A stretch of DNA of 64,000 bases, from NCBI RefSeq assembly GCF_037975245.1, contig NC_092576.1:37414611-37478610 (forward strand), in the 5' to 3' direction. Positions 45,368 to 58,302 of this stretch are shown here, piece by piece. Position 1 is the first letter of the stretch. The number at the start of each line of letters is the position of its first letter. Made by a program: the position numbers and the translations under genes. Below the pieces are notes generated by a model, which had not been told where the DNA came from, did no database searches, and saw nothing but the letters and a program-made list of their open reading frames with translations. This DNA comes from Apostichopus japonicus (Eukaryota; Echinodermata; Holothuroidea; Aspidochirotida; Stichopodidae).

Positions 45368-47350
45368 GTAAGTTTATTTTATTTCACTCATTTCTGTTAA
45401 CAACGATTGTGTATTTAAATATTCCAAAAACAGATTTGTAAATTTAAGGTCTCACTCAGGAGACCAGTGCACATGGTCCCCGATGACGTTTACCATTATT
45501 TGTAATGTTGTATACTCTAAAATCCCTGGTTAGAGACACTCAGACGTAGGTACATGAATTTTGTATCATATACTATGACTATCGCCATATTGCTTAGCTT
45601 CCTATAATACATATTAGTTCGGAATGTTACAGTTTCAGTTACTGTGCTTTCTCTCTTTACTTCCTAAATGTATTATTGTCCCTAAATTATCAAAATATTT
45701 TAAGTTTTACAGGTGTTGACATGCAGTTACTGTTCTGAAAGATAGTACTGATATTTTAAGGGAATTATACCCCGGGACAGTGACCGCATACGCCCATATA
45801 CAACACAACTAAATAAATCGTTGCAAAATACGTAATACGCTCTCATTGACAGTTATACAAGCACCAGTAGAATTACTGTAGTTGAGTGGTGCGGAATTCT
45901 GCCTGTGACATGTTAGGTCCAGGGTTTGATTCCCATCTTCCTCTAATGAGTCCCAAAAGGAAGAAACCGTTCGTGAAGTGGTGATTGTTCTGGTGTTTTA
46001 ATCTTTACTTATTTAGTACTAGAAAACGTTTGGTAAATGACTTTCAGAATCTAGGAACTCAGTTACACTCAGTTACTGTGCTAACATTATACTGAGCCTG
46101 GTTATATGATTGACCTTTAACACACTGCCAAGATAGCGTGCAATACATCATTCTTTACAAATCGAATCTCAAAGCATATTCTATGGCAACAACGTAGTAA
46201 TGTCAACGCAAGAAGATACTTGAAAATAATGGGACTTTGCGCCAGCAATTCCATCAACTATCGTAAAGAGATTAAGTAAATATGAATATAATGCATGTAT
46301 ATACACTAGATTAAATATCTTTATTGTACTAGCCCGTGCTCATCAGTAGTTGCAGAGTATTCGACATAATCAATTGGATGCAGCTATACAGTGCAGTCTT
46401 ATATTTTCAAGGAACTTTATATAAATTCGCTCCTCCGGGAAGTTATTAACATCTATTACAGACGAATTAATTCCACGCTATCAGTAAGTTTCTTGATATC
46501 AGGCTCATTTGAAAACATTAAAGTTACTACTGCGTGTAGGCCTTTACACCATATGAGTAATGTTTAGTTGGTAACATTTTTCATAGCAATTTGTCCTCAT
46601 GTTACATGGACAGTGTCCTTATTCATGATTCATGACAGTTTTTACGTCATTAACATATTATTCATAGAAGCTTTCATTACAGCATAGTCTATTACAGTAT
46701 GCTAAACAACGTTCTGTACAGTAGTGCTATGCAGTTTGTATTCCTCGTTCCTCAGTTGTATAAATTTCGTTAGCAATAGGGTCAATTATGTAATTAAACT
46801 TTTTAAACACCTAGAAAGTTATGTTGTGGTGTGTAATTGACTAACAAAATCAGAAAAGTCCCCGTATGATAACAACATAAGTAATATTAAAAAAAAAAAC
46901 GTTTTATGGCAATTAAAAATGCACGCATGTGCAGTGCAATAACTATTCAAAGAGAAAACGGTCATAATAAGGCAGCTCCGAGTTTTTAAGACAACCATAT
47001 GCACAATACAGGTCAAAGGTTAAAGGGGCGTATGCTGCTCAGCTTGGTAGCTGGGTAACACGATTCTGACTGTACCTACATTTGTATACATTCCAATTCA
47101 TCCTTCCGTCTGCTTGTTTTGAGTTTTCGTTCCTTACAACGACGCACGTGCATCATCTTGCCACATTTGATGTTCTTCTTTATTTGTCGGCGCTTTCCTT
47201 CAAACTTGGTGACACTGTTTGCGTGATCTACTCCACTGCCTATATGAACATTTCAACGTTATTAAATACAAAAATAGATGACGACAAATTATCTGGCATT
47301 ATTCGAAACAGAATAATGCCATAAATATTTATTTTTTTCATAAATATTTG
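45368..47350. other. Mostly noncoding, with a tRNA-like SINE head
   Basis: Apart from the tRNA-like segment at 45879-45933 I see no supported feature. Confidence 0.45.
45879..45933 (+). mobile_element. tRNA-derived SINE head or tRNA pseudogene
   Basis: An A-box-like TAGTTGAGTGG (45879-45889) and a B-box-like GGTTTGATTCC (45923-45933, one change from GGTTCGATTCC) have the spacing of a pol III internal promoter. The arms do not fold into an intact tRNA. I infer a SINE head. Confidence 0.45.
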
Positions 47351-47479
47351 TCTGACTCATTGATGGAACTTACAAGGGGATTAGAAGGAAGAATTTATAT
47401 TAAATAACCTCTCTGAAATGGTAGCTTTTGACATAGACGATTATCTCACAAAGCAGGTAGCCTTTTGTCGACCATGGTA

Positions 47480-47674
47480 AAAGATATTGTCTGACCAAAT
47501 CAGAAAATACAAACCAAAGAGCTATAATGATATACGGTTGATTGAAATGATCAATGTATTACACGAATGGCAAAAACGAATCACAAGCAATGTTACTGAA
47601 TTTTTTTTATCACAGAATATCACTCACAGTAATTTATCCTTGGATGAAGAGTACAATATACATGATAAACAATG
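47480..47674 (+). pseudogene. Death-domain-like fragment
   Basis: The frame reads SYNDIRLIEMINVLHEWQKR, then ITSNVTEFF, which resembles the last helices of a Death domain (…L-x-x-M-L-x-x-W-x-x-R…). Just upstream the same frame is stopped by TAA after Pro-Trp near 47478. It lies between the possible first exon and the linker exon of NLR gene 2, where an N-terminal death-fold module would be expected. No good acceptor or donor is visible, so it may be a relic. Confidence 0.35.
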
Positions 47675-47699
47675 ACCTTTCATTTGACTAACGGTCACG

Positions 47700-49833
47700 G
47701 TTGCATGTGTACAACAGCGGTACCAATGATAATTATATAATATGTTTTAATAGTATCCCTTTTATCATGAAGCGTTTACATCAAAGGATAATGTTAGACA
47801 ATAGAACGTGTTACTCCCATATCTTGGTTAGTAATTAAATTATGTCAATGTAGAATAATTACTTAATGAATAGACTATCAGTGACTGGATGTTGAAATTT
47901 TAACATGTTCTATTCATACATATGACTGACTTTTCATTTTCATTGGCGAAACGACAGTAGACAAACATGTAGTATGATTGCTGTATAGTTATTAATAGAC
48001 CAGGATTTAAGAAGCGCAGTTCTAATCAATTGTTTTGTTATCATTCTAACCAGTTAAGTCATATGCAGTAAGGCTTGCCTTTAGTTATGAGGTATATTTA
48101 ACCATTAAACTAGCTATTAAGGTATACAAAGCACGACAAAATGTCTTTGCCTGACATCATCGCTACCTTATTGTACTTTTTGATACTGAGGTTTGTGTTA
48201 CACCTGACGAAGAATTCACCCACGAGCTGATCAGGCAAAAATAATACATGTGTCTTTGCTAATCACATGATAACATGGTCACAGTCTCAATGAAATGGGA
48301 CTGAGGCTGAGAGTTGATAACTGAAGTCTATTGGTTTTCGTTCTTAAGCTCTTGGGTCATTTTTATATGAAATACATTTTAATAATAATATGTTTGATAT
48401 CAATGATATAATGTTTTGTGTTTTTATAAGAGAATCAGGGAACAAATTCCTACTTGGGGTTTAACTCAGCAGCATCTGTCTATATCGTGTTTGTTATTTA
48501 GTTAATCAAACGATATACACCCAGCAAAGAATATGACCAACCAGAGGACATCAACGTTTGTAGTCTTACTGTCCTTTCGGGGGGGGGGACAGGGAGATTT
48601 AGAGGTTCGCCTATTGGACGATACTCATTTTCAAACTCTACTCTTTATGCATAATAATTTCTCAGAAGCTAATTACACATTGATCTCAAATTAGTCTTCA
48701 TCTTTCGATGTAACATAGTCAAGAATATGGAAATAAACGCAACGAGAATGTTTGCAGAATGTTCAAGCGAGAAGATCACGATATATTAGAAGGACGAGAC
48801 ATGAGCACTTGACACTTCGCTATATCAGTAGATCTGTTAGCATTTCAAGTTGTTCACATCGCTAGGCAATTTCGTACCTGTTGAACTTTTGTGATGTTTA
48901 ATTTATTTAATATAATGAGTGTTTGTTTTACCAATCTCGAGTGATATGTTTTATCTACATTGATGGTTATTTCGTTTTTTTGTTGCACTTTGTTGTTTAT
49001 TTTGCTGAAACGGCACCTGTTTGTTATATACACTCGTGATGAAGGCATGTTCCTATTTATAAGTATCAACATACACATATGTGACCGTATACTCTGAGAT
49101 GGTGTTAACCGTGTCCTTATATGAATATCCAGCGAGTCGCTCTTGTGTTGTAGCAATCTTTGTAAATAATTGCAGTTAAATCGCGTTAACATCAAGCAAG
49201 TCATATGTCAGAATGCATTTCTTTTATTAAATATTTCGGCATCACACTGATTAAGTTGAATATCACAGGGCAACGTTTGTATATTCCACAACTACATTTG
49301 ATCTAGTGGTCTGCGTTTTTGCTTATTAACCCCTTTTCTTCTTCGTCAAGTGGTGACAGTGATGGATGCTGTGGCAATGGGAAGGGGTGTACGGCAGGAT
49401 CAAACTTTGCAAAGTGGTGAAAGAAATGTATGTTCTTAATATTTCTACTGATTACGTCTGAATTTTGTTGGCGACATTCTCTCATGTTTTAGCGACTTTA
49501 CAAAAGGTCAAGACCCTTGCTTCGGAAGACAGGGCTCTAAAGCATAAATCGGTTTGTTGATGTATACGGTACTTAATATATGTGCAAGGAGTAGACCCTA
49601 TTCTAGGTTTCAGGATTTAGTTAACGTGTGCTTTTCTCCCTTCTAATATGGTTGTCATGCTTATTTGTCATCGTTAACAGGCAGTTCACAGTGAACAAGG
49701 TGTGCGAAGGATATGGGGCGTGCAAACGCCGCTGTTATATTAACATGCTAACAAGCACATCATGCGAGCAAGAATCTTTTAATAACTCCGAGGTGACAAG
49801 AGCCACTAATGTATGGATCGGATCAGACAACAG
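47700..49833. other. Noncoding stretch upstream of linker exon
   Basis: It contains a G-run near 48580. A string near 48212-48236 (CCTGACGAAG…CTGATCAGG) may be a Penelope-type end remnant but is not supported further. Confidence 0.4.
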
Positions 49834-49924
49834 GCAAGGAATATTTCCCGTCAGCCTACTAGATCGAACCAGTCCACTCCTGTAGGAGCTGAGCCATCAA
49901 CCCAACAAACACTGACTTTGGAAG
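49834..49924 (+). CDS. NLR gene 2 linker exon
   Basis: After CAACAG the frame reads ARNISRQPTRSNQSTPVGAE, then PSTQQTLTLE, leaving one base (G) at a weak donor GAAG|GTCCGT. That G plus AA at 50260 makes Glu and keeps the frame into the NACHT exon. The Ser/Thr/Gln/Pro-rich content suits a linker between an effector domain and NACHT. Confidence 0.55.
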
Positions 49925-50259
49925 GTCCGTATCATCTCGCTCTGATGCAATCATACTTTAAAGGACAAAAATGTTAAACGAATGACGCTACTGATAGGTC
50001 ATCGTATTCTAATTCAATAGCATCAATTTGTCTGGAACAGTGGCCTTAATTTCTTTATTTTTTGATTGAATTTTTCAAGTTTTGAAAATTTTATATATCC
50101 CGTAATAAATGTATACATTTTAATAATTTCATACGTGGCAAAGAGGGAGGAGGGTTATGGACTTTCAACTGCAAATTACACTTGTTGCATTGATCGCAGT
50201 TTATACTACGTACTTTACTAATTATTTCTTTGTTTGATTTTCAATTTCATTATATTCAG

Positions 50260-51782
50260 AAAAAAAAGAAATACTTCTCACAGAGTTGAAGTCTACGTAC
50301 AAGGAACGATATGACGCAGTTCAACCGATCCCTTATATCAAAGATAGACTCTACTGTGTAGATAAAGTATTTGTTGAAGGCAGTATTGAGGGTTTCATCG
50401 AGAGACGAACCCCCTTCTCCACCGAAGGATCATGGCAACGTTTAGCGTCATATAATCATATTTTCACTGATCCGCGTTTTAAATCAGTACGTCGAATTAT
50501 AGAGGGTGAACCAGGGTACGGTAAATCAACACTTACCCTTCAGTTAGCCTATGACTGGTGTAACGGTGTAAAGGAATCCCCTTTCTCTGATGCAGATGTG
50601 TTAATTATTCTTCGACTGAGACAGCTGGGTAACGTGAAGTCCATTTACAGAGCGATCAAAATGTTTCTATTACCAAACGAGCCCCGTGTGAAACAATCTG
50701 ACATTAGAGCTATTCTGGAAGGCTGCCATGTAGTTAAAGTTCTTCTGGATGGCTATGACGAGTATCCTGAAAGAGATCAAACCACGGGAAGTGACGTAGA
50801 TCAGATCGTCAGATTAGAGAAGTTTCGAAAATTTGAAGTAACCTTGACGACCAGGTATCTACCAAAAGAATTTGACAAGTCAGAAACCAAACGAGTCAAG
50901 TTAAAAGGTTTTGATGAAAATGCTCGTGATCAGTACATTCGCAAAGCCATCACTGGAGACACAAATGAAAAGGCTTTTGATAAAATTAAACAAGGTTTGA
51001 AAGGAAACCCAATTCTTGATGATCTCTGCCAAGTTCCTTTGTTCTTCGTTACGTTCGCTCACATGACTGGTGAAAGAAAAGACTTTCAGCAATTTAAGTC
51101 TGTTACGGAGTTTTTCATTTACATGATGAAATGTTTTCACAGTCACACCAGAAACAAGGCAGCGGAACGTAACGTTATGACCTATGAAGTGGAGTTTGAG
51201 TCTAAACATGGTGAACTTGATAAAATAGCATTTGAAGGTCTCAATAGAGAGAATCAACAGATTGTGTGGGGTAAAGAAGCGTTCTGTAAACGAGTTGGTC
51301 AAGCATTTTATGATCACTATATCCGTGTTGGTATTTTAGTAGAGGAAAAGGTCGTTAATATTTCCGATGGAGAAACTCCTGGTAATAGCATTAATATCAA
51401 GATTGAAGTAAGTTTCTACCATAAACTATTTTGTGAGTGGTTTGCATCATTTAGAGTCGCAGATATCGCTGCTAGTGTGAAGAATTCAGCTGAATTAGAA
51501 CAAACCCTGGGTAAGATGGATCCATTTGACCTACAGTATGTCTTTCGTTTCGCATGTGGACTAAGCCGTACAGCTGCTCGTAACATCATCGACTATTTGA
51601 AGAAGAAAAAGGATTGTGATAAGTTTGCAATCCTCTGCATCTTGGAACAAAATGGAGACATTGAGGAGATCAGGAAGACTGTTACAGAGCTCTGTACTGA
51701 GGCGGTTATCATCGATAAAGATGACAGCAAGTTACTACAGAGGTCTACCGTACAGCTGCTACAGATAGCATCAAGTCATGAC
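50260..51782 (+). CDS. NLR (NACHT) exon of gene 2
   Basis: A single exon of about 507 codons with acceptor TATATTCAG and donor GAC|GTAAGT (phase 0). The KSTYKERYDAVQPIPYI lead-in is typical of the region before NACHT in invertebrate NLRs. Walker A is EGEPGYGKST (about 50502-50531). Walker B is VLLDGYDEYPE (about 50738-50770). LTTRY (about 50848) fits the sensor region. VGILVEE and SFYHKLFCEWFASF fit the winged-helix and superhelical parts, where F-x-H-K-L-x-x-E-x-F-A is conserved. NACHT proteins are STAND ATPases that oligomerise in the cytoplasm as immune sensors. It ends with a helical repeat (ELCTEA…LLQRSTVQLLQIASSHD) that recurs at 62353. No defect is visible in this exon. Confidence 0.95.
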
Positions 51783-54700
51783 GTAAGTATTATCGAGGAT
51801 ACGCATTCGTTACTATTATTTGACTGATCATTGTCTTGTTGAATTCTTGACGAACCTTCTTATATTCATCAGTTCTATGATAGCATGTAAAATCGACCTC
51901 AAACAACACTCCAATAAAGTACTTCTAATTTCCATCGCGCATACTACCGGTGCAATATAATGTAGTATAACTATTAATAAAATAATATAATGATTGTATT
52001 ATAGATTCTTTAAAATTCGTCACATTTGGCCTCTTCTAGCATATTACAGTATTATTTACGGTTCATGTATTTTATATAATGCAATCTGCTTGCCGTGTCG
52101 ATATAAGTAGCTAATGACTGAATTACTTGTTACACGTCCCACTAAATTCAGTGATAATCCATTCGCCTGCCCTAATTAGATATCTATACAAGGTTGTTAC
52201 TTTCGTTTCCATATTTGTGTAAGTAACTCACACTTTGTTAAACTTTCTGAGAGGAAAACTATAAAAGCATACTGATATTATGCCTCATACATTTTTAGGC
52301 TCTTTATAATACAGACATATTCGACCTTCATTCGTCTGACAAAAAAAAGAGTCATTAGTCTAATTTACATAAACACTGTTTCATCATCATTCTTTGCTGC
52401 TTTTTGCCAATTTAAAAACTCCCACTTTCTTTGACATCTATCGCTATCAAGTTGGTGTTTTTATATTTAACCCAGTACATGACTCTATTCCAATTCTTCG
52501 ATCATATTTGTTTTATAACTGTTCAATGTTTTTACGTACTCTATTATGTACTCGTCTATCGCAGCACTGTCTCTGAATCCTCCCATGCACTTACCTCCTC
52601 TCAGCACAGCACACGCTATATAAGTACTGCAGGATAAAACTCTGCTGCTCTCATATCTATTGCCGAAAGTCTGTTCCTTCAACAAAACATTTAAAGACTG
52701 CATAATAATAAAAATAAGTGAAAAGTTAGAGGCTGCTTTCATTCAATTATTTCTCTCTTATTCTGTTTCCTATTGGTATTGTCTCATTTGTTTGTTTCTA
52801 TTAATTTTGTTATACTGTTGCCTTTACGTATTATGCTCAACCAAGTTTCTTTTCTATTTCTCAATGTAATTTCTATATTGCATTTTTTAAATTTATTTTT
52901 GACTTACTTAATGTATACGAAAGCGAGCCTCAGTAGACGAATCGTAGGTAATTTGTAGTGAGCAAGTACTATGCTTAATCTCTCGTGTTACGTAACCAGC
53001 TTGTCATTTAAAGAGAACAGTATACAATAAAATTACTACAATTCTTTCTGACATAATTATTGACGAATACAACAGTGAAAGTATATTTTCCTGGTATGAT
53101 AAGTCACATATTACTCCGTTTCAACCATTTCCCTCTTCCTCCCAGGGATTCTAAAAGCATCTATGGGTAGGGGGGGGGGGTGTATGGGTGCCCAAATTTC
53201 AAGATTCAGTGGGATTTGTGGCTAACCAAACTACATAGAAACGTCCCGACAACTGTTAATTAACCAAATGATTGTTTACCTCAAATTCTACAATAAGAAC
53301 AAAGCGGACAATTATTCATTGATTGTTCTATTGTCATATTTTAAAAATGTGAAGCAGTGTACATAACAGAACGGCACTCTCAACGATATACAACAACAGG
53401 GCACTTTAAATTTTTAAATTCAAAAATAGAACAAAAGGTACTATTTTATTAAAACCATTATTCAATGTTAAAGATTCACAATTTTCAGGGTATTTGGTTT
53501 GTTCAATTTCTACCATGGCTAGATTGGCCTCTTTCTGTAATTATCTGAGTCTGAAAACGAACAGTGACACATACTATCTAGTTTAGAATAATAACATTTT
53601 CCGTCAACAAGGCTAATTTTGGTAGCACGCCCCACATAATATTAACTGTTTCCTCGATCCAAACAGTTGTTGATGTTTGAATTGATCGGATCGGCTACAC
53701 AGTATTTGGCTTTCATATTTAGTAGATGTTTTATACTTCCTGTCAGCAGCATTCGTTGGTTACGTTTCTCAGTGATTATCTTAATGCAATATTACATTAT
53801 TCATAAATATTTAGTTCTCAAAAGGTTAACTCGGGCGAGTTACGATAACCTATTCACCCGTCAGTAGACCATTCACAGCTTGTATATAACACATGTTCAA
53901 TTGAAGCATAAGAACTATTACAGTAATGTACGCATGTGTTGGTAATTCAGCCATTCAGCACCTGTTTGAACGTAGCAGACATTAAGAGCAGCCTCTAACA
54001 GCAGTCAATAGTGTATACATGAACGTTACTTGCTGTTGTCCACTGATGTTTGTACACTGTGACGAGCGCTGGGTACGCTGTGGCGGAAAAAGTGGGTCCC
54101 CAGCAGCCACTTAGTGCAGCCTTAATTAGCGGACAATAACAAAACTGTTACTTTTTCTTACCTGTTTTAATGCGATAATAAGTAACGCTATGCATACTGT
54201 AAAAATAAAAAAAAATGACACCATAAGAGAGATGAGATGTTCTTCTTTCCTGTGATATAACTTTGGAATTTAATGGTGGACGATATCTGCATCCATATTC
54301 AACCTATCCTTGTGATTCTACCAAAACTTGTGGAGAAAGGCGTAAATTGCGGCAATTTTTATACCAATTTGTTTGTTTTTTTCTTCAAATGTCCAAACAA
54401 TTAATTTATGAGAATATGCAACAGTCAAGGAGAGGTACAATGACAAAGTTAAGTCATTCCTCTTACACGTGGCATGAAAAAACAGTCAGTAACACTTTGA
54501 TTGATTGATTGAAAATCGATGGCTACAAACTGTACGATCCTAACAGGTCAATGATACAAATGGGAAAATTAGCTCGAAACGAGCGGTAATGTGTTATGAT
54601 CTAAACGTACTATTTTTTATTTCAAAATCGATTAATTTGAGTTAATGTCCCAATTTCCATGTCATATCATTTTTCCCTGAGTGAAAATATTTACACAATG

Positions 54701-55339
54701 TAATTACTTAAAATCTGCTCATTTTTGTCAATAGGGACCCAAGTATTGACAGTATTTGGCTGTTTTGAAAACGAAGCTTTTATTTGGAATGTATATGCAG
54801 TTAGGATATGTCAAGTCTACTAGGCCTAGGCCTATACGTTTCTCACCGCTTTAGGATATAATCCTACTACAACAATCATGCTTTCAAAATAAGTTTAACG
54901 ATAGTACTGCAAATTGTGTAGACGAATTCTGAATGGTTAGGCCTAGACCTAGTAATAGTAACATGTTTGTTTATTTCTGTCAATATAGGCTAGGACTTTA
55001 CCACTCGCCGTAAAACATGGCTGTAGGCTAATATAAATGGCTTGTGTTAAGGAATGTCACTGTTTTTTTGTTTTTGTTTTTTTTTATAAAAGTTATTAAT
55101 TCGACACTATTCCGTAGGTATAGAGACCGAATAACATATCACTAGGCCCCGATCCAATCAGACATTCTGATAGCCGAGCTAGCCCTGTTTTTGGTAGTGA
55201 TAATGTATTTGGCTGTGTGGTCATATTGCGAGTGGTAGTAGTACATGGATTACGATAATGTCGCTCACGTTTAGCAAAGATATTTGTAGTAGCAGTTATG
55301 ATGCTGTAACATTGTAACATTTGCAGCTGCACAATAGGC

Positions 55340-56300
55340 TACTACTTTAGACACGACAAAGAATGGGTCTACAACAAACATTTTTGAGAGAATATAAAAT
55401 GCATGGAATTTTTTTACAGTTATAAAAAAACAAAATATTATCATATAAACTAGCGTCTGACTAGAGTTTACGTTGTGGTAGCTTGTAAGCGGTTCATACG
55501 GGCTTGTGTCGGTTGTATTTGCTCTGCATCTGTCGGGACAAAAAAGTTGTTCTTGCGATTACTGTGCGTAGGTTGAGGCCTGATTAACCACGCTAATGCT
55601 AATGTGATGGTCGATGAGTGTACATAGTAGGGAACGAGAAACGGGGAAAATCATACAAACCCTTTTTTTGCAACTATTATGTATCTCTTATGATTTTCTC
55701 ATGCAAGACTGTTACAGATGATTGTAGGCTCGTACTGTACACCCAGAAAGATATAAAGAGAATTCAAACAAACGACTATTTACATGTTATAAACCGTTAA
55801 ATATCAGCAGTAAGGTGTAGCGAATGGGTTTTATTATGAGGTATAGGTATCTCCCGGCCGTTACAGTTATTGTTTGCTTGTTATGTGAAGTTTTATCTGG
55901 TAGAGTGGGGGGGGGGGGATTGATAATGATGTAATGTAATGTAATGTACAGTAGCCTAGCTGAATTACTGCTCTAGAGTAGACGCGATAAAGATTTAGCC
56001 TAACAACAAACATTGCATAGACAAATTAGGCGTGGAATGTGTTACACAATCATTATATGAAATAGCGTTTACGTCACGTTACTTTGTTATCCACAGGCGT
56101 GTGTCGGTTTACTCCGTATGTCTGGATGGCATGTTCGTTCTTACTGTATGCAGGTTGAGGCGTTATAAACAGTACATATAAGGGACTAAGAACGGTGGGG
56201 GGGGGGGGTAATAGAAACTTTCATTTTTTGCAACAAGGCTTGTCAGGTACTATTGTTACGAGGGCCCATTGTAGCCTAACGCTAGTTACTGCTAGTGAGG
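55340..56300. repeat. Diverged direct repeats of about 650 bp
   Basis: Two stretches (from about 55348 and 55975) share an ordered series: ACAACAAACATT, GCGTY-GA/TTTACGT, GTGTCGGTT, TGCGTAGGTTGAGGC / TGCAGGTTGAGGC, and CATTTTTTGCAACA-like words. Similarity is patchy, so the age is high. Confidence 0.5.
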
Positions 56301-56389
56301 AACCTAATGTTACAATGTGGAGAGTAATTGAAATTGCCTACGTGATAAATCAGTATTTGAGAAATTAGGTCGGGTTACAGTGTCACAAT

Positions 56390-57340
56390 GTTATAATGCA
56401 CGATTGTTCTAGTATATTCCTCATGATGACGCGCTGGTCTCGGGTTGACGTCGGTTTACGTGAGATCGCGTGTAAGTTGTACACATCATCGTGGATTCTC
56501 TGGAACGTTCGCAGATATGCAAAGGATTTCCAAGAATAGGAAAACTGGGTCAAGTGTATCGAGAGAGATCTAGATGATTCTTGATATGGCGAATCGTATA
56601 AAAACCCGCCCAGATCGGAGAGTTTCTCAGTTTCTGAACGAATACAAGCGACGACACATATTATACCATTCTACTATATATCGTCAGTGCTCAACTGCCA
56701 GTAGTTTCTGAGGGATTGAGATATCGATACCAAGATTGATTCTACACTTTCATTCAGAAGTTTGAAGAGGACTTTGCTGTGAAAGTACAGTTTTCCAGTG
56801 TTTATTTCGGAGAAGGTGAAGAATTTCTGTCTCCGTTGAGGAAGTTCGTTACGTCAGGAGTTGGTGGCTATAAAGCTGATTTTGGACTAACTCTGGTAAT
56901 ATTTAGTCGGCGAGAAGTTCGACTTGTGCTTCACTCTATTGTGGCTGGAAGTCCGTCTTCTATTTTGGAGCATCGCCGGAAAGAAGGTGACTGCTGTTTC
57001 TGGGATCGCGAGAAACTTCGTCGAGGACCAGTGAATTTCGCGGTACAACGGACCGAGAATCGTCGTCATCAAGGTCGTGGCCGCTGAGGGATATCGCCGT
57101 TGGAAGAGACCAGCGTGTTTTAAAGTGTATCCTATCTTGTTAAGTTTGTGAGTAATTTTCTATATATTTGTAATTACCACTTGTTGTTGTTGGTTCGAAA
57201 TCCATTGTTCAATATAGTTTACGTTCTCATTTAAAATCTCTAGACTCGTTAATTTGTCTGTGTTCTTACGGAAACGAACCCAGGCTTGTGTCTCGTTAAA
57301 AATTAGTTATCGAGACCTCTCGCATTCCAACGTAACAAAA
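56390..57340 (+). mobile_element. Possible solo LTR
   Basis: TATAAAAACCCGCC (56597) is followed about 30 bp on by TCAGTTTCTGAACG, as in many Gypsy LTRs. The stretch is richer in GC and CpG than its surroundings and could begin TGTCACAATG (56382) and end near AACGTAACA (57339). No target duplication or partner LTR is seen. The alternative is an intragenic promoter. Confidence 0.35.
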
Positions 57341-58099
57341 TCAACATAAACTTTTCTAACTTACCTTTACTATGTCATCATGCAAGAGTGATACAAATGA
57401 GAAGATTCAGAGAATTACAGAAAACACAGTTTTAAATGTTATAAAAAATAACGATTTGTCGCGAGGGAACGTACTAACGTACTAACTTTTACGATTTTCT
57501 AGTTTATTTCTTAGTATGTTATTATTCAAGACTGGTACTTGGTACAGATCAGTTTGTGTTTGTAGACCAAGCTTTGAGTGTAAAAATGTTAAAGCTACTG
57601 ATTTAATTTCCTTGCTACAAATCATCGATACCAGTTGTAAGATATACCGAATGTGTTTTATTACGACTTACATTGCTATCACCCAGCCGGCACATGTGTT
57701 GTTATGTCTAGAAAGTATGGTAGGGCGGAATGTGTGTGTGTGTTGGGGGGGGGGGGTGCGTTGAACCGTTGAATGATTAGAGTCGAGATCTACAATCACT
57801 AGTATTTAAATATATACTCGTGGCTATTTATGCAAGTTTATGATCGAAACAAACTTGACTTTCCTTCGTACTCTGTTTTTCAATTTGTTCATTTATTTAT
57901 TTATTTGTCATTTTTGATTTTTTTTTCAACAATATTTCTTCATTCCTTTTTGGAGAGGGACCGGGGCATTAGTATTGCTTTCCTTATTATTTCAATAAAT
58001 AATAACCTATTAATGGCGGTGAGTACGTCCAATAAAATTTACTGTCAATGAGGTCATGCTGCTAAACTACAGTTTATTATTTTATTTGTCTTTCTTCAG

Positions 58100-58302
58100 A
58101 TTCCAATCTCTGATCTACAGCTGAAGTGGTCCTTCAGTAAGGTTGAAAACAATACCATCATCCTACAGTCTTGTTTAGCTCTACCAAGCCTCTCATCACT
58201 GGAGAAATTATTGCTGAATGCAGGGAAAGATGAACTAATTGAGGAAGACATTGTAGGATTATTGAACTATGTACTGCAATCTAAGAAATTCAGGACACTT
58301 TG
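58100..58302 (+). CDS. NLR gene 2 LRR-type exon
   Basis: Acceptor TTTCTTCAG, donor CTTTG|GTAAGT, phase 0 to 2. It follows in frame from the NACHT exon. It reads IPISDLQLKWSFSK and then ALPSLSSLEKLLL and KKFRTLW, leucine-spaced as in LRRs, with helical stretches between (EEDIVGLLNYVL). It is probably the ligand-sensing or autoinhibitory repeat region. Confidence 0.8.

Larger units (their letters stand above)
51783..58099. other. Gene 2 intron (6.3 kb)
   Basis: It holds a G-run (53170), diverged repeats of about 700 bp (55340-57500) and a TATA-bearing LTR-like stretch (56390-57340). No exon is supported. Confidence 0.55.

Noticed and set aside
45879-45933. Functional tRNA gene
   Set aside because: A- and B-box-like words are present, but no acceptor stem or cloverleaf can be formed, and the B box has a mismatch.
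50901-51317. 138-codon minus-strand frame within the NACHT exon
   Set aside because: Antisense shadow of a strongly conserved NACHT coding frame.
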